DNA of 64,000 bases from Bacillota bacterium. Its GTDB lineage: Bacteria; Bacillota; Negativicutes; Sporomusales; Sporomusaceae. The stretch spans positions 1 to 64,000 of the forward strand of contig JAEWGR010000130.1 in the NCBI GenBank assembly GCA_023388195.1. The letters are read 5' to 3'. The notes beneath the pieces were generated by a model. That model saw only the letters and a program-made list of their open reading frames with translations, did no database searches and was not told the origin of the DNA. This document shows positions 43,352 to 53,400 of this stretch, piece by piece; positions within the stretch are counted from its first letter, which is position 1, and every line of letters begins with the position of its first letter. The position numbers and the translations under genes were made by a program.

Positions 43352-43382
43352 GAGAAACCTGCTCCAGTGGAGCAGGTTTCTC
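43352..43382. terminator. Bidirectional terminator between phoR and phoU
   Basis: GAGAAACCTGCTCCA / TGGAGCAGGTTTCTC, a perfect 15-bp stem with a 1-base centre between the two convergent stop codons. No long T run follows, so efficiency is uncertain. Confidence 0.65.
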
Positions 43383-43394
43383 ATGTTACGATTG

Positions 43395-44051
43395 TTATTT
43401 CTTTCGCCGCCTTTGCCCTGTCACCAAATAGATTGTCCATTCTGCAATGTTAGTGGCATGGTCGGCAATCCGCTCCAGGTAACGGGCAACAAAGATAAGC
43501 TGCGTAGCCTGCGTGATAGTTTTGGGGTCTTCCATCATATATGTCAGCAATTCCCGGAACACCTGATAGTAAAGATCATCAACCTCATCATCATTTAGGC
43601 ATACCTGTTCAGCTAACGGGATATCCAGGGTCGTATAGGCATCCAGTGCGTCTTTTAACATTTTTTGCGCCATTTGTGCCATGCGGGGGATATCGACAAG
43701 GGGCTTAATCAGCGGCTGATTAGCCAGACCCAACGTGATTTTGGCAATATCATAAGCATGGTCTCCCATTCGCTCTAAATCGGTAGTTATCTTAAGGCCT
43801 GTGCCAATAATCCGGAGATCGCGGGCCATTGGCTGCTGTCTGGCGATTAAAACCATGCATTTATCCTCAATGTCGACTTCCATTTGGTCAATCTCATCAT
43901 CAAGCTCCATAACCTTACGGGCCAATTCTACGTCCCGTCTGGCCAGTGAAACTACAGCATCATCAATGGCACTGCCTACGGCAGTTCCCATGTCCAACAG
44001 ACTCTGCCGCAGCTGTTCTAATTCCTGATCATAGTTATGCCTAACTGTCAT
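43395..44051 (-). CDS. phoU: Phosphate signalling protein PhoU
   Basis: 218 residues, all helical, with two PhoU repeats: ELDDEIDQMEVDIEDKCMVL and the related LNDDEVDDLYYQVFRELLTY, each an acidic metal-binding segment, and VARYLERIADHATNIAEW. PhoU links Pst transporter state to PhoR and restrains uptake. It lies 14 bp after pstB. Confidence 0.95.
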   Translation of the reverse strand: MTVRHNYDQELEQLRQSLLDMGTAVGSAIDDAVVSLARRDVELARKVMELDDEIDQMEVDIEDKCMVLIARQQPMARDLRIIGTGLKITTDLERMGDHAYDIAKITLGLANQPLIKPLVDIPRMAQMAQKMLKDALDAYTTLDIPLAEQVCLNDDEVDDLYYQVFRELLTYMMEDPKTITQATQLIFVARYLERIADHATNIAEWTIYLVTGQRRRKK

Positions 44052-44065
44052 TTTCTGCTCCTCCT

Positions 44066-44821
44066 TTATCCGAAGCGCCCGGTAATATAGTCTTCAGTCC
44101 GTTTATCTTGCGGACGGGTAAAAATTGTATCTGTCTTATCATGTTCCACCAGATCGCCACTCAGGAAAAAACCGGTATAGTCCGAGACCCGCGCTGCCTG
44201 CTGCATATTGTGAGTAACCATAACAATCGTATAGCTGGCTTTAAGCTCTGTTACCAGCTCCTCAATTTTCATGGTGGATATCGGGTCAAGGGCGGAACAG
44301 GGTTCATCCATCAGCAGCACTTCCGGTTCAACGGCAAGCAGCCTGGCGATACACAGCCGCTGCTGCTGACCACCTGACAGTCCCATCGCCGATGAATGCA
44401 GCCTGTCTTTCACTTCATCCCACAGGGCCGAGCCGGTAAGACTTTTTTCAATAATTTCATCAAGCACAGCCTTTTTTGTCTGCCCATGAATGCGCGGTCC
44501 ATAGGCAATATTATCATAAATAGACATGGGAAAGGGATTTGGCCGCTGAAAAACCATACCAACCCGCTTTCTTAACATGACTGTATCAACATTAGGATGA
44601 TATATATTCTCGCCGTCAAGCAAAACTTCACCCTCAATTTTTACACTGTCAATTAAATCATTCATGCGATTTAGCGTTTTTAAAAAGGTCGACTTCCCAC
44701 AGCCTGATGGACCGATTAAGGCAAGTACGCTATTTTCTATGATTTCAATAGAGATTTTTTTCAGGGCCAGGACATCTCCATAATATAACCCAAGTTTATT
44801 TACTTGAACTTTAACATTCAT
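44066..44821 (-). CDS. pstB: Phosphate ABC transporter ATP-binding protein PstB
   Basis: 251 residues. Walker A ALIGPSGCGKSTFLKTLNRM, signature AMGLSGGQQQRLCIARLLA, Walker B EVLLMDEPCSALDPISTMK and the switch His in IVMVTHNMQQAARVSDY. PstB-specific blocks are VGMVFQRPNPFPMSIYDN and the loop EHDKTDTIF. Powers PstCA. Transcribed with phoU from its own Pho-box promoter. Confidence 0.96.
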   Translation of the reverse strand: MNVKVQVNKLGLYYGDVLALKKISIEIIENSVLALIGPSGCGKSTFLKTLNRMNDLIDSVKIEGEVLLDGENIYHPNVDTVMLRKRVGMVFQRPNPFPMSIYDNIAYGPRIHGQTKKAVLDEIIEKSLTGSALWDEVKDRLHSSAMGLSGGQQQRLCIARLLAVEPEVLLMDEPCSALDPISTMKIEELVTELKASYTIVMVTHNMQQAARVSDYTGFFLSGDLVEHDKTDTIFTRPQDKRTEDYITGRFG

Positions 44822-44856
44822 AAGTTAGTCTATGCCTCCTGTAGTTTCTCATATGC

Positions 44857-44900
44857 AATATATCATAAAATCAGCAATGTGAATGTTAACATCTTGTTAA
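44857..44900 (-). promoter_or_regulatory. PhoP box and -10 for pstB-phoU
   Basis: Minus strand TTAACA at 44895-44900 and 44884-44889, 11 bp apart. A -10-like TATATT at 44857-44862 begins 21 bp after the proximal hexamer. The third hexamer position is degenerate. Confidence 0.75.
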
Positions 44901-45097
44901 GATTTTATATTCCGGTAGCAGAATAGAGCAAATAAGCGTAACCAGGGGCCCTGCACAAATGGAAAACCGCTGTTTCTCTTATCTCCCAAATGCCTATATG
45001 TAATGCAAATAAAAAATTGCCTCGCTAACATTCGCAACAACAAGAATCTTCCTCTTAATCATTACACTGTCGGCAAAGCAATTACTATTAACTTGTT

Positions 45098-45790
45098 TTA
45101 TTCTAAATCGCGAAACCGATAACCAACACCACGCACCGTCTCAATTGCTTCGGCAATTTCAATGTCCTGCGACAACTTTACCCGCAAATGGCGTACGTGC
45201 ACGTCAACCGTTCTGGTATCACCAAAATATTCGTAACCCCATACTTTCTCAAGCAATTGCTCGCGGGTGAATACCTTGCCGGTATTTGTAGCAAATAATT
45301 TAAGCATTTCATATTCTTTAGGCGTCAGTTCCAGTTTGAGCGAACCGATATATGCCTCATAACGGCTAAAATTCAGGGTCAGCTTACCGACAGACAGCGT
45401 TCCGCTGGAACTGTCTCTCTGGCTGCGCCTGAGCACAGCCTTAATCCTTGCCAGCAGTTCCCGTGAGCTAAAGGGCTTAGTCAGATAATCATCTGCCCCA
45501 AGCTCAAGACCAATTACTTTATCAATCTCTTCATTTTTGGCCGTCAGCATAATAATCGGGATGGCCGAGGTTTCCCGGGCGTTTTTTATTATCCGGCATA
45601 CTTCGAGGCCATCAATACCGGGTAGCATCAGATCAAGGACGATAAGATCAGGCCGGTTACCTTTGGCTATATCCACCGCGGCCTGACCGTCGGCTGCCTC
45701 AATAACCTTATACCCGACTTTCTCTAAATTAAATTTTATGAGTTCGCGAATATTTAGTTCATCATCTACGACCAAAATTTTGCCTGCCAT
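45098..45790 (-). CDS. phoP: Phosphate-regulon response regulator PhoP/PhoB
   Basis: 230 residues. Receiver domain with VVDDELNIRELI, phospho-acceptor Asp in LIVLDLMLPGIDGLEV, and DDYLTKPFSSREL. The OmpR-type winged helix has LTPKEYEMLKLFA and RTVDVHVRHLRVKL. By context (pst genes and PhoR nearby, TTAACA arrays) this is the phosphate regulator. Its own promoter region lacks a clear Pho box and instead contains copy B of the structured repeat. Confidence 0.88.
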   Translation of the reverse strand: MAGKILVVDDELNIRELIKFNLEKVGYKVIEAADGQAAVDIAKGNRPDLIVLDLMLPGIDGLEVCRIIKNARETSAIPIIMLTAKNEEIDKVIGLELGADDYLTKPFSSRELLARIKAVLRRSQRDSSSGTLSVGKLTLNFSRYEAYIGSLKLELTPKEYEMLKLFATNTGKVFTREQLLEKVWGYEYFGDTRTVDVHVRHLRVKLSQDIEIAEAIETVRGVGYRFRDLE

Positions 45791-45813
45791 AAAATTCTCT
45801 CCTCATTCATCCT

Positions 45814-45902
45814 TATAAGAAAAGACTTGGCTTGTGCCAAGCCCTTCAGGACGCCGGCAGAAGCCTTAGTCATTCTTACTTATGATCAGAAACTGATATA
45901 CT
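45814..45902. repeat. Structured intergenic repeat, copy B
   Basis: Shares with copy A the blocks TATAAGAAAAG, CTTCAGGACGCCGGCAGAAG, ATTCTTACTTATGATC and the hairpin TATGATCAGAAACTGATATA (identical in both). It lacks the central CGGTGCCCTT...GGGTATAG segment. It lies between hup and phoP, in the expected phoP leader. Confidence 0.7.
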
Positions 45903-45965
45903 CATGGAGCATGAATCCGCCTTGCTCCTCAGCCGGAGGCGGGAGCTAACAGACCTCATTTTAAA

Positions 45966-45990
45966 CAAAAACCAGGTTTATAACCTGGTT
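45966..45990 (-). terminator. hup terminator
   Basis: AACCAGGTT / AACCTGGTT stem (45970-45990) followed on the minus strand by TTTTGTTT, 25 bp after the HU stop. Confidence 0.75.
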
Positions 45991-46015
45991 TGATGGTAGC
46001 CTGTCCATTGTGAAA

Positions 46016-46291
46016 TTAAGCGTTTACAGTATCTTTCAAGCCTTTGCCGGCTTTGAATACCGGGTTCTTTGAAGCGGGTATGGTAATTTCGTTGCCGGTT
46101 TGAGGATTACGGCCTTTGCGTTCTTCCCTGGTTTTTACTTCAAAAGTACCGAAGCCAATTATTTGTACTTTATCATCGTTGGCTAAAGCTTCTTCAATCG
46201 AGGCAAATACTGCATTGATAGCCTTCTCGGCATCTTTTTGAGTCATATCAGCCTTTTGAGCCACTGCTTTGACAAGGTCAGTTTTATTCAC
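46016..46291 (-). CDS. hup: DNA-binding protein HU
   Basis: 91 residues, standard HU length. Helical dimerisation part (TDLVKAVAQKADMTQKDAEK), then the conserved beta arm GFGTFEVKTREERKGRNPQT and IPASKNPVFKAGKGLKD. Bends and compacts DNA. It follows mazG, a common order in Clostridia. Confidence 0.97.
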   Translation of the reverse strand: MNKTDLVKAVAQKADMTQKDAEKAINAVFASIEEALANDDKVQIIGFGTFEVKTREERKGRNPQTGNEITIPASKNPVFKAGKGLKDTVNA

Positions 46292-46386
46292 AATCTTGCT
46301 CCCCCTAACATAAATCGATTACGATTAGCTTTATTCGCTACGCAACTTTTTATTCCTGCTGCAATAAAAAAATTTGGTAAAAAAAC

Positions 46387-47856
46387 TCATGACTTGGCTT
46401 CCTTGGCCTTGGCTTCATCCCACAAAGCATCAAGATCAGCTAAATTCACGTCTGCCCATTCCAGTTGCTGCTCTTTGATACCAGCCTCAACATAGCCAAA
46501 GCGGCGCCTAAACTTATTGTTGGTACGATTCAGGGCAGTTTCGGGATCAATGCCCATAAACCGCGCCAAATTTACCACCGTGAATAATACGTCCCCCAAT
46601 TCATCCTCGCGGTTTTGGTCACCTTGTGGTGCCGGCAGGAGGACGGCTTCCCGGAGTTCGGCAAGTTCTTCAGCAATCTTGTCCCATACCGGTCCGATTT
46701 CAGGCCAGTCAAAACCCACTTTGGCCGCTTTGGACTGCAGTTTATATGCAGTCATTAAGCTTGGCAGCCCCACTGGAATACCGTCCAGTACCCCTGTTCG
46801 CTCACCCGCCTTTTCCCGTTTTTTAATTTGCTCCCAGTTAACAACAACTTCGGCCGCATCCCGGACTGTGATTGTCCCAAATACATGCGGATGACGGCGC
46901 ACCATTTTTTCAGTGACATGGTCTACCACATCCTGCATGGTAAAACCACCACTCTCTTCGGCTACGCGGGCATGAAAAACAACTTGGAGCAATAAATCCC
47001 CCAGCTCTTCGCATAATTTGACACCATCAGCCAATTCTATGGCTTCAAGTACCTCATACACCTCTTCCACAAGGTAACGGCGTAAACTGAGATGTGTCTG
47101 CTCAATATCCCAGACACAACCACCGGGCGCTCTGAGACGTGCCATCACATCAACAACCGGATCCAGAGAAAATACCTTGCTCCGCGCAGGACGGGGCGGC
47201 ACATATACACTGGTAAGATGATCGATTTCAGGCAAGCGGTCAAGTTCAAACAGCATAATCCGGTGTATTTGCTCATCTGGCAGGCCGAGATTGCGTACCA
47301 CCGTAACCTGATATTCATCACCATAATAGTCCATGAGTGCCAGTTTGGTATCTGATGCCACCTGGCGGCTATATACCTGGGTAACAATGAGACCTGTAAC
47401 CAGATTAGGCGGCAAATCGGCCAGATCGGCAGCATCAATAATGGTAAGTCCGGTAATGGGATCAACACCCAGCCTTGTGTACAGCACTTCCAGAAAACTC
47501 ATTGCCGGCACAATAGCAAGCTCTATACCTGCCGCTTTCGCCTGTGCAGTAATAAGCTCCACCGTTTTTTCGGCTACCAGCGGACTGCCGGGTACAGCGT
47601 AGACGAGGTTCTCCCCTTGCGCCGCCCGGCCGACAACTTCAGTGGCTATCGCCTGATAAAGATCGGAAAAACTGTCCGCCTGCTCATACAAATGATCAAA
47701 ACTGGTAAAAACAACACCACGCTGCTTAAGGACATCCACGCAAGGATGTTTAGCCGTGCGCAAGATAAGAGCATCTGTACCATTCAGCAGTTCCCAGGTT
47801 TCCAGTGTGAGGTGTTTAAAGCTTCCAGGCCCCAGCCCAGTAATAGTAATTCCCAT
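46387..47856 (-). CDS. mazG: MazG/YabN nucleoside triphosphate pyrophosphohydrolase with methylase-like domain
   Basis: 489 residues, the YabN fusion. The N-terminal tetrapyrrole-methylase-like domain (ITITGLGPGSFKHLTLETWE, YAVPGSPLVAEKTV) is followed by two MazG domains: the first with GGCVWDIEQTHLSLRRYLVE, EVYEVLEAI and EELGDLLLQVVFHA, the second with EELAELREAV and EDELGDVLFTVVNLAR. MazG removes aberrant (d)NTPs; the methylase part's substrate is unknown. Conserved spoVT-spoVB-yabN order. Confidence 0.94.
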   Translation of the reverse strand: MGITITGLGPGSFKHLTLETWELLNGTDALILRTAKHPCVDVLKQRGVVFTSFDHLYEQADSFSDLYQAIATEVVGRAAQGENLVYAVPGSPLVAEKTVELITAQAKAAGIELAIVPAMSFLEVLYTRLGVDPITGLTIIDAADLADLPPNLVTGLIVTQVYSRQVASDTKLALMDYYGDEYQVTVVRNLGLPDEQIHRIMLFELDRLPEIDHLTSVYVPPRPARSKVFSLDPVVDVMARLRAPGGCVWDIEQTHLSLRRYLVEEVYEVLEAIELADGVKLCEELGDLLLQVVFHARVAEESGGFTMQDVVDHVTEKMVRRHPHVFGTITVRDAAEVVVNWEQIKKREKAGERTGVLDGIPVGLPSLMTAYKLQSKAAKVGFDWPEIGPVWDKIAEELAELREAVLLPAPQGDQNREDELGDVLFTVVNLARFMGIDPETALNRTNNKFRRRFGYVEAGIKEQQLEWADVNLADLDALWDEAKAKEAKS

Positions 47857-47857
47857 T

Positions 47858-49468
47858 TTATCGCCTCAACAGTCGCAATGTAGTCAAAATAGCAGCAATT
47901 TTTCCACCGATGCGGGGGATTTGTTCAATATCCCGGGCCTCAACCCCACCCACAAGCAGCAAAACGATGCCAAATACAGTCCCCCCGGCAGCGATAGAGC
48001 CGATTGTAGCCAGTGAATTATGTAGTGTTTGACTCATAATCGCATCATAGGACAGGAGTACAACAACACCCATTACCCCGGATGAAACCACGGCTTTTAA
48101 GGTATCTTTAATGTCCAGGCTGAAACCAACGTACCTGTATACGAAAAACATATTTAACAATGCCGCCACACCAAAGTCAGCTACAGTAGCCCACGCCGCC
48201 CCCATAATGCCGAGAGAAGGCACTGCCGTCAAGACCCAGCTCATAACAATCTTGACAACAGCGGAAACAGCCATGTTAATTACCGGAATAGCGGTGTGAC
48301 CAAGACCCTGTAGAACGCCAGTCGTTACCTGATGTATGCCAAGGAGAAAAATTCCTACCGACAAAATGGCGATTGAAACACCGGCATTAGGAGTGCCATA
48401 CAACATCAGCGAGATAGGGGTAGCCAGGAGGGCCATGCCCACAAAACTGGGAATTGTAATCAGATTGGATATCCGCATGGCTGTCGCCGTCCGCTGGTAA
48501 ATCCGCTGTTTGTTGCCAAGAGTATGCGCTTCCGATACCGCCGGCACCAGGCTGGCAGCCAGCGAAGCTGTCAGGATTGTCGCCAGATTAACAAGCGGCA
48601 CGGCCATACCGGTAAGATATCCGAACATTTCCGTAGCCTGCTCGACAGTATGGCCAGCCACTTCCAGCCGGGCCGGGACAATCAGGAGATCGATATTAGA
48701 TACAACCGGCAACATGATGTTGGCAAGCGACACCGGTAAAGCCAGTTTTACAATCCGGCCAATAATGCTCATGCTGGACTCTTGCCTGATCTGTGGCTGA
48801 TTTTCCATCTGATGTTTAAATCCCGGCTTATGGCGCCAGTAAAAGTACAGGAGCACCAAAAGCCCGGCCGCAGCCCCGGGACCGGCGCCAAAACTAGCAC
48901 CGGCGGCAGCAAATTCGAGACCGCGCGGCAACAGGATATAAGCAAAGGCAATCATGGTTACAACCCGGATCAACTGTTCAAATATTTGGGAAACAGCTGT
49001 CGGTGTCATCATTTGCAGCCCCTGAAAGTAGCCGCGGTAACTCGATAACACAGTAACAAAGAAGATAGCCGGCGCTAACGCGGCAATAGCATAATAGGCG
49101 CGGTGATCGCGGACAAAGTTATGTTCAATCAGCCAACCGGCACCATAATATAAGAGAAAGGTAAAAAACAGCCCGGTAACAGCCAAGACTGCCAAAGAAA
49201 TGCGGAATACATGATTAGCTCCCCGGTAATCGCTGCGGGCAATCTTTTCGGCCACAATAATCGAAATGGCCACAGGGATACCCGCGGATGAGACGCTGAG
49301 TGCCAATAAATAAATTGGATAAGCCATCTGATAAAGGCCTACCCCTTCGCCACCAAGCAGGCGAGATAACAAAATCCGGTTGACTGATCCGATAATTTTT
49401 ACAACAATACCGGCCACCGTCAGAATAAATGCGCCTTTTAAAAATGTATCTTTACTCAAACGAGTCAT
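47858..49468 (-). CDS. spoVB: Polysaccharide/lipid flippase, SpoVB family
   Basis: 536 residues with about 14 membrane helices of the MOP superfamily. The start (FLKGAFILTVAGIVVKIIGS, then RILLSRLLGGEGVGLYQMAY) is typical of SpoVB/YabM. It probably flips lipid-linked precursors for spore cortex or cell wall. It ends 1 bp before mazG starts. Confidence 0.92.
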   Translation of the reverse strand: MTRLSKDTFLKGAFILTVAGIVVKIIGSVNRILLSRLLGGEGVGLYQMAYPIYLLALSVSSAGIPVAISIIVAEKIARSDYRGANHVFRISLAVLAVTGLFFTFLLYYGAGWLIEHNFVRDHRAYYAIAALAPAIFFVTVLSSYRGYFQGLQMMTPTAVSQIFEQLIRVVTMIAFAYILLPRGLEFAAAGASFGAGPGAAAGLLVLLYFYWRHKPGFKHQMENQPQIRQESSMSIIGRIVKLALPVSLANIMLPVVSNIDLLIVPARLEVAGHTVEQATEMFGYLTGMAVPLVNLATILTASLAASLVPAVSEAHTLGNKQRIYQRTATAMRISNLITIPSFVGMALLATPISLMLYGTPNAGVSIAILSVGIFLLGIHQVTTGVLQGLGHTAIPVINMAVSAVVKIVMSWVLTAVPSLGIMGAAWATVADFGVAALLNMFFVYRYVGFSLDIKDTLKAVVSSGVMGVVVLLSYDAIMSQTLHNSLATIGSIAAGGTVFGIVLLLVGGVEARDIEQIPRIGGKIAAILTTLRLLRR

Positions 49469-49646
49469 TCCTCTCCAAAATTTGGCCTGGTTTAGCCACT
49501 TTTACTATTATAACAAAATCTTACCAGCAATAAAACACATATGTATAGCGGATAATTTAATTTACCTATAATTGCAGTATATCAGGTTAACATCGGTGCC
49601 GGCGCTGGTGCTTTCTTTATAATTAATATCCTGTACAGTAATATAA

Positions 49647-49686
49647 AAGTAGCGAACTTAACAGTAATTGTTAGTGTCCGCTACTT
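49647..49686 (-). terminator. spoVT terminator
   Basis: AAGTAGCG ... CGCTACTT with inner TAACA/TGTTA pairing; TTTTATATT follows on the minus strand. Located 26 bp after the spoVT stop. Confidence 0.75.
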
Positions 49687-49711
49687 GCCGTTTACTCTGC
49701 TGTGTAAGATG

Positions 49712-50278
49712 TTATTGAGACATTTGTTTGGCCAGGAATCCTGCTGCTGTTTCGGCTAGCTTAACCTCCATATCAGCCATTTGAGCTCCAGGCTCTTTGG
49801 AACAGATAATAACAGCACCGATTGCATCGCCTTCGACGATAATAGGGGCAATAACTTCAGAAGTAAATTTACAGGTCTCATCATCCTCGCATTGAGAGGC
49901 GCAACCTTTGCAATGCTTATATTCACCTGGATTGCTGATCAGAGCCGTTTTGCGCTCTTCCATAACTTTTTCAACAGCCGGGCCAAGAGGTTTGCTTAAG
50001 AACTCCTTCTTTGAGGCCCCAGCCACCGCTACTACATTGTCGCGGTCAGCGATCAGAACAATATGTCCTATGGCTTCAAACAACGAGTCTGCATATTCTT
50101 TAGCAAAGTCCCCCAGTTCACCTACGGGAGAGTATTTCTTGAGTATTACTTCACCCTCACGATCTACATATATCTCCAGTGGATCCCCTTCACGGATTCT
50201 GAGAGTCCGTCTGATTTCTTTCGGTATTACAACTCGCCCTAAATCATCAATTCTACGTACAATTCCGGTTGCTTTCAC
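49712..50278 (-). CDS. spoVT: Stage V sporulation protein T
   Basis: 188 residues from GTG 50278, behind AAAGGGGG; this start matches the usual KATGIVRRIDDLGRVVIPKE beginning. The N-terminal AbrB/SpoVT swapped-hairpin DNA-binding domain (1-50) is joined to a C-terminal GAF-like domain. A Cys cluster in that domain (CKGCASQCEDDETCKF) is more extensive than I expect for Bacillus SpoVT and could bind metal. SpoVT tunes sigma-G genes in the forespore. A sigma-G-type promoter lies upstream. Confidence 0.94.
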   Translation of the reverse strand: MKATGIVRRIDDLGRVVIPKEIRRTLRIREGDPLEIYVDREGEVILKKYSPVGELGDFAKEYADSLFEAIGHIVLIADRDNVVAVAGASKKEFLSKPLGPAVEKVMEERKTALISNPGEYKHCKGCASQCEDDETCKFTSEVIAPIIVEGDAIGAVIICSKEPGAQMADMEVKLAETAAGFLAKQMSQ

Positions 50279-50406
50279 CAGTATCCCCCTTTCTACAGCT
50301 TTAGCCAAGCTTAGCTAGATTGACCTACTAACATTTTCGAAGTCAGTTTTAAATAGCGAATACATCAGGTATTACTGTAAGCAATAGCCTAATCATTCAT
50401 TGATAG

Positions 50407-50437
50407 TAGTATATATCCAGCAAGTTCGTTTTATTCA
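50407..50437 (-). promoter_or_regulatory. Sigma-G-type promoter for spoVT
   Basis: Minus strand TGAATA (50432-50437), 18-bp spacer, TATACTA (50407-50413). The Bacillus sigma-G consensus is TGAATA-N17/18-CATACTA, so only one base differs. It gives a leader of about 120 nt. Confidence 0.6.
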
Positions 50438-50466
50438 TTTTTCTGGCTATACTGCGAAGGTTTAGG

Positions 50467-53400
50467 TTAACATTTTTCCATACCTGTCAATACAAGAAAT
50501 AATTTGGTTAAGGCGTCGATGAGCGGCAGCGTGAGCCGCGGGGTCGCCAGCCGCATCGTCTCCGGCGGCCCGGGAACGAAGGCAAGTTTACCGGGAAAAA
50601 GATTTTTAGCATTCATTAAACCGCCGTCAGCAACATCCGGCCTATCGTTGAAAATAATCTCTACCCGTCCGGCCCGTTCGGAAATTGAGCGGACGCCAAG
50701 GCGGCGGGCCAGATTTTTGATACGGGCCACACCCAGAAGATTAGTTACCGGTACTGGCGGTTCACCAAACCGGTCGACCAGTTCATCAATCAGTTCAGTT
50801 AGATGCTCTTCCTGGCGTACAGCGGCAATTCGCTGGTATATCTCAATTTTATGCATGGCATCACTAATATAGTCGCCTGTAAGATAGGCATCAATATTCA
50901 GTTCGATAGTTGGTTCAGGAATTGGCAAAACCGGATTTCCTGTTTTCAATTCCCCAACTGCTTCGTCCAGCAGGCGGCAGTACATTTCAAACCCGACACT
51001 GACTATATGGCCGTGTTGTTCCCGGCCTAAAAGATTGCCGGCCCCTCTGATTTCAAGATCACGCATGGCAATCTTAAAGCCTGAGCCCAGCTCAGCAAAT
51101 TCTTTGATGGCCTGCAGCCTCTTTTCAGCCACCTCGGTAAGAACTTTATCGCGCCGGTAAGTAAAATAAGCATACGCCATACGATGAGAACGGCCAACCC
51201 GCCCGCGCATCTGATATAACTGGGAAAGACCAAAATGATCGGCATCATAGACAATAATTGTATTGGCATTCGGAACGTCCAGGCCGTTTTCAATGATACT
51301 TGTGCAAATAAGCACCTCGTCCCGGTTTTCATAAAAATCGAGCATTACCTGCTCTAACAGTTCTTCCGGCATTTGGCCGTGACCTGTTTTTATCGTAGCG
51401 TCCGGCAAAATCTCGGTTAGACGCTGGCGTACCTTATCAATCGTCTGTACCCGGTTATAAACGAAGTACACCTGCCCACCGCGTTTTAACTCACGCACGA
51501 TAGCCTCACGGATAATTTCTTCATTATATTCCACTACATAGCTTTGCACCGGAAACCGGTCCTCCGGCGGTGTCTCAATAATACTCATGTCACGTGCCCC
51601 TACCAGTGACATATGCAAAGTACGCGGAATTGGCGTGGCACTTAAAGTAAGTACATCAAGATTTGCCCGCAGTCTTTTCATTTTCTCTTTTTGGGCCACC
51701 CCAAACCGTTGTTCTTCATCAACAATCAACAGACCGAGATCTTTAAATACCACATCGGCCTGCAGAATGCGATGAGTGCCGATAAGCACATCTACCTGGC
51801 CAAGGGCCAGCTTCTGCAAGGTTGCTTTTTGCTCCCGGGCACTGCGAAACCGGCTGACAACATCTACAACCGGACCAAAACCGGCAAACCGCGCACTGAA
51901 TGTCTGATAGTGCTGCTGTGCGAGAACCGTCGTTGGTACCAGGACCGCCACCTGCTTGCCCCCCATGACGGCTTTAAAAGCGGCACGAATGGCGACCTCC
52001 GTTTTACCAAAACCAACATCACCGCATAACAGCCGGTCCATGGGGCGTGGTTCTTCCATATCATGAGTAACTTCAGTAATGGCTTGCAGTTGATCCGGTG
52101 TTTCCTCATAAGGAAAAGCATCCTCGAACTCCCGCTGCCAGGGAGTATCCGGACCAAAAGCGTGACCTACCTGCAGTTGGCGCTGGGCATACAGTTCGAT
52201 CAGCTCTTTGGCCATATCGGCCACAGCCGCCTTGGCCCTGGTCTTTACTTTAAGCCAGTCGCTGCCGCCCATTTTGCTCAGTCGGGGCACTTCCCCCTCA
52301 GCACCAATATATTTTTGCAGCAGGCCTACCTGGTCTGTTGGCACATACAGTTTATCATCACCGGCATAGCGGATATGGAGATAATCTTTATGAACACCGC
52401 CAACCTCCAGGGTTTCAACGCCAACATATTTACCGATACCATGATTAACATGAACAACATAATCGCCTAGATTAATGTCCCGAAAGTAAGTAATCTGCTG
52501 GTCTTTCCCAACCCGGGGCCGCCGTTTCTTCTTCTGGCGGCCAAAAATGTCCAGTTCAGTCAAGACGACCAGTCTGGCCTGAGGCAATTCAAAGCCGCCT
52601 GACAAAGTGCCTGTTGATACGACAACAGCCCCCGGAATCAGCGGCATATGCCCCTCCTGGGCCATGACTGCCGTAATCCCTTCTTCGGCCAGATGCTGTT
52701 GAATATTGGCTGCCTTATCATGGCTGGGCATAAATAAAATAATATTTTGTTTTTTATCCTGCCAGTTTTTAATTTCAGCAATCACCATGTCCAGTTGACG
52801 ATGGAACGGCGCAATACCTTTAGCCGTAATACTGATCACTGAGGCAGGCTGAGTTGCGGGTATTTTCTGCAACAGCAGGGACAAATAGACAACCGTGTAG
52901 GCCTGGCAGGCCGCAGTTAGCTCAGACCAGCTAAAAACCCGGCGTTTTATATCCGGGTTCTCTTTCACTATTTTGGTCATCTGCTCTCTGATCCGTGCCG
53001 GTTCATCAAGCACAAGGCAGGCACTGGCCGGAAGATAGGACACAAATACCGCCGGCTTGCCGCTGTGCTCGGGCTCAGTCAGGGGCATAATATCGGCTAA
53101 GTCCAGATCGGTTACCGAACGCTGGCTGGCCGGATCAAACTCACGCAGTGAATCAACATCATCACCAAACAACTCTAACCGGAGCGGCAGGCTCCGGTTA
53201 ACAGCAAAAATATCAACAATGCCACCGCGAATACTGAATTGACCGGGACTATCCACCTGGTCAACCCGTTCATAACCAAAATCGACCAGCGAACCAATCA
53301 GATTCTCGCGGCTTATTATACCGCCGTTCTGAATCGTAATCCGACTGTTCAGAAATTCTTGTTTTGGCAAAACCCGCTGCATCGCGGCTTCAGCAGTTGC

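Noticed and set aside
45000..45097. Hairpin terminator after phoP
   Set aside because: AATTGC and GCAATT arms exist but are separated by about 60 nt; no compact stem could be drawn.
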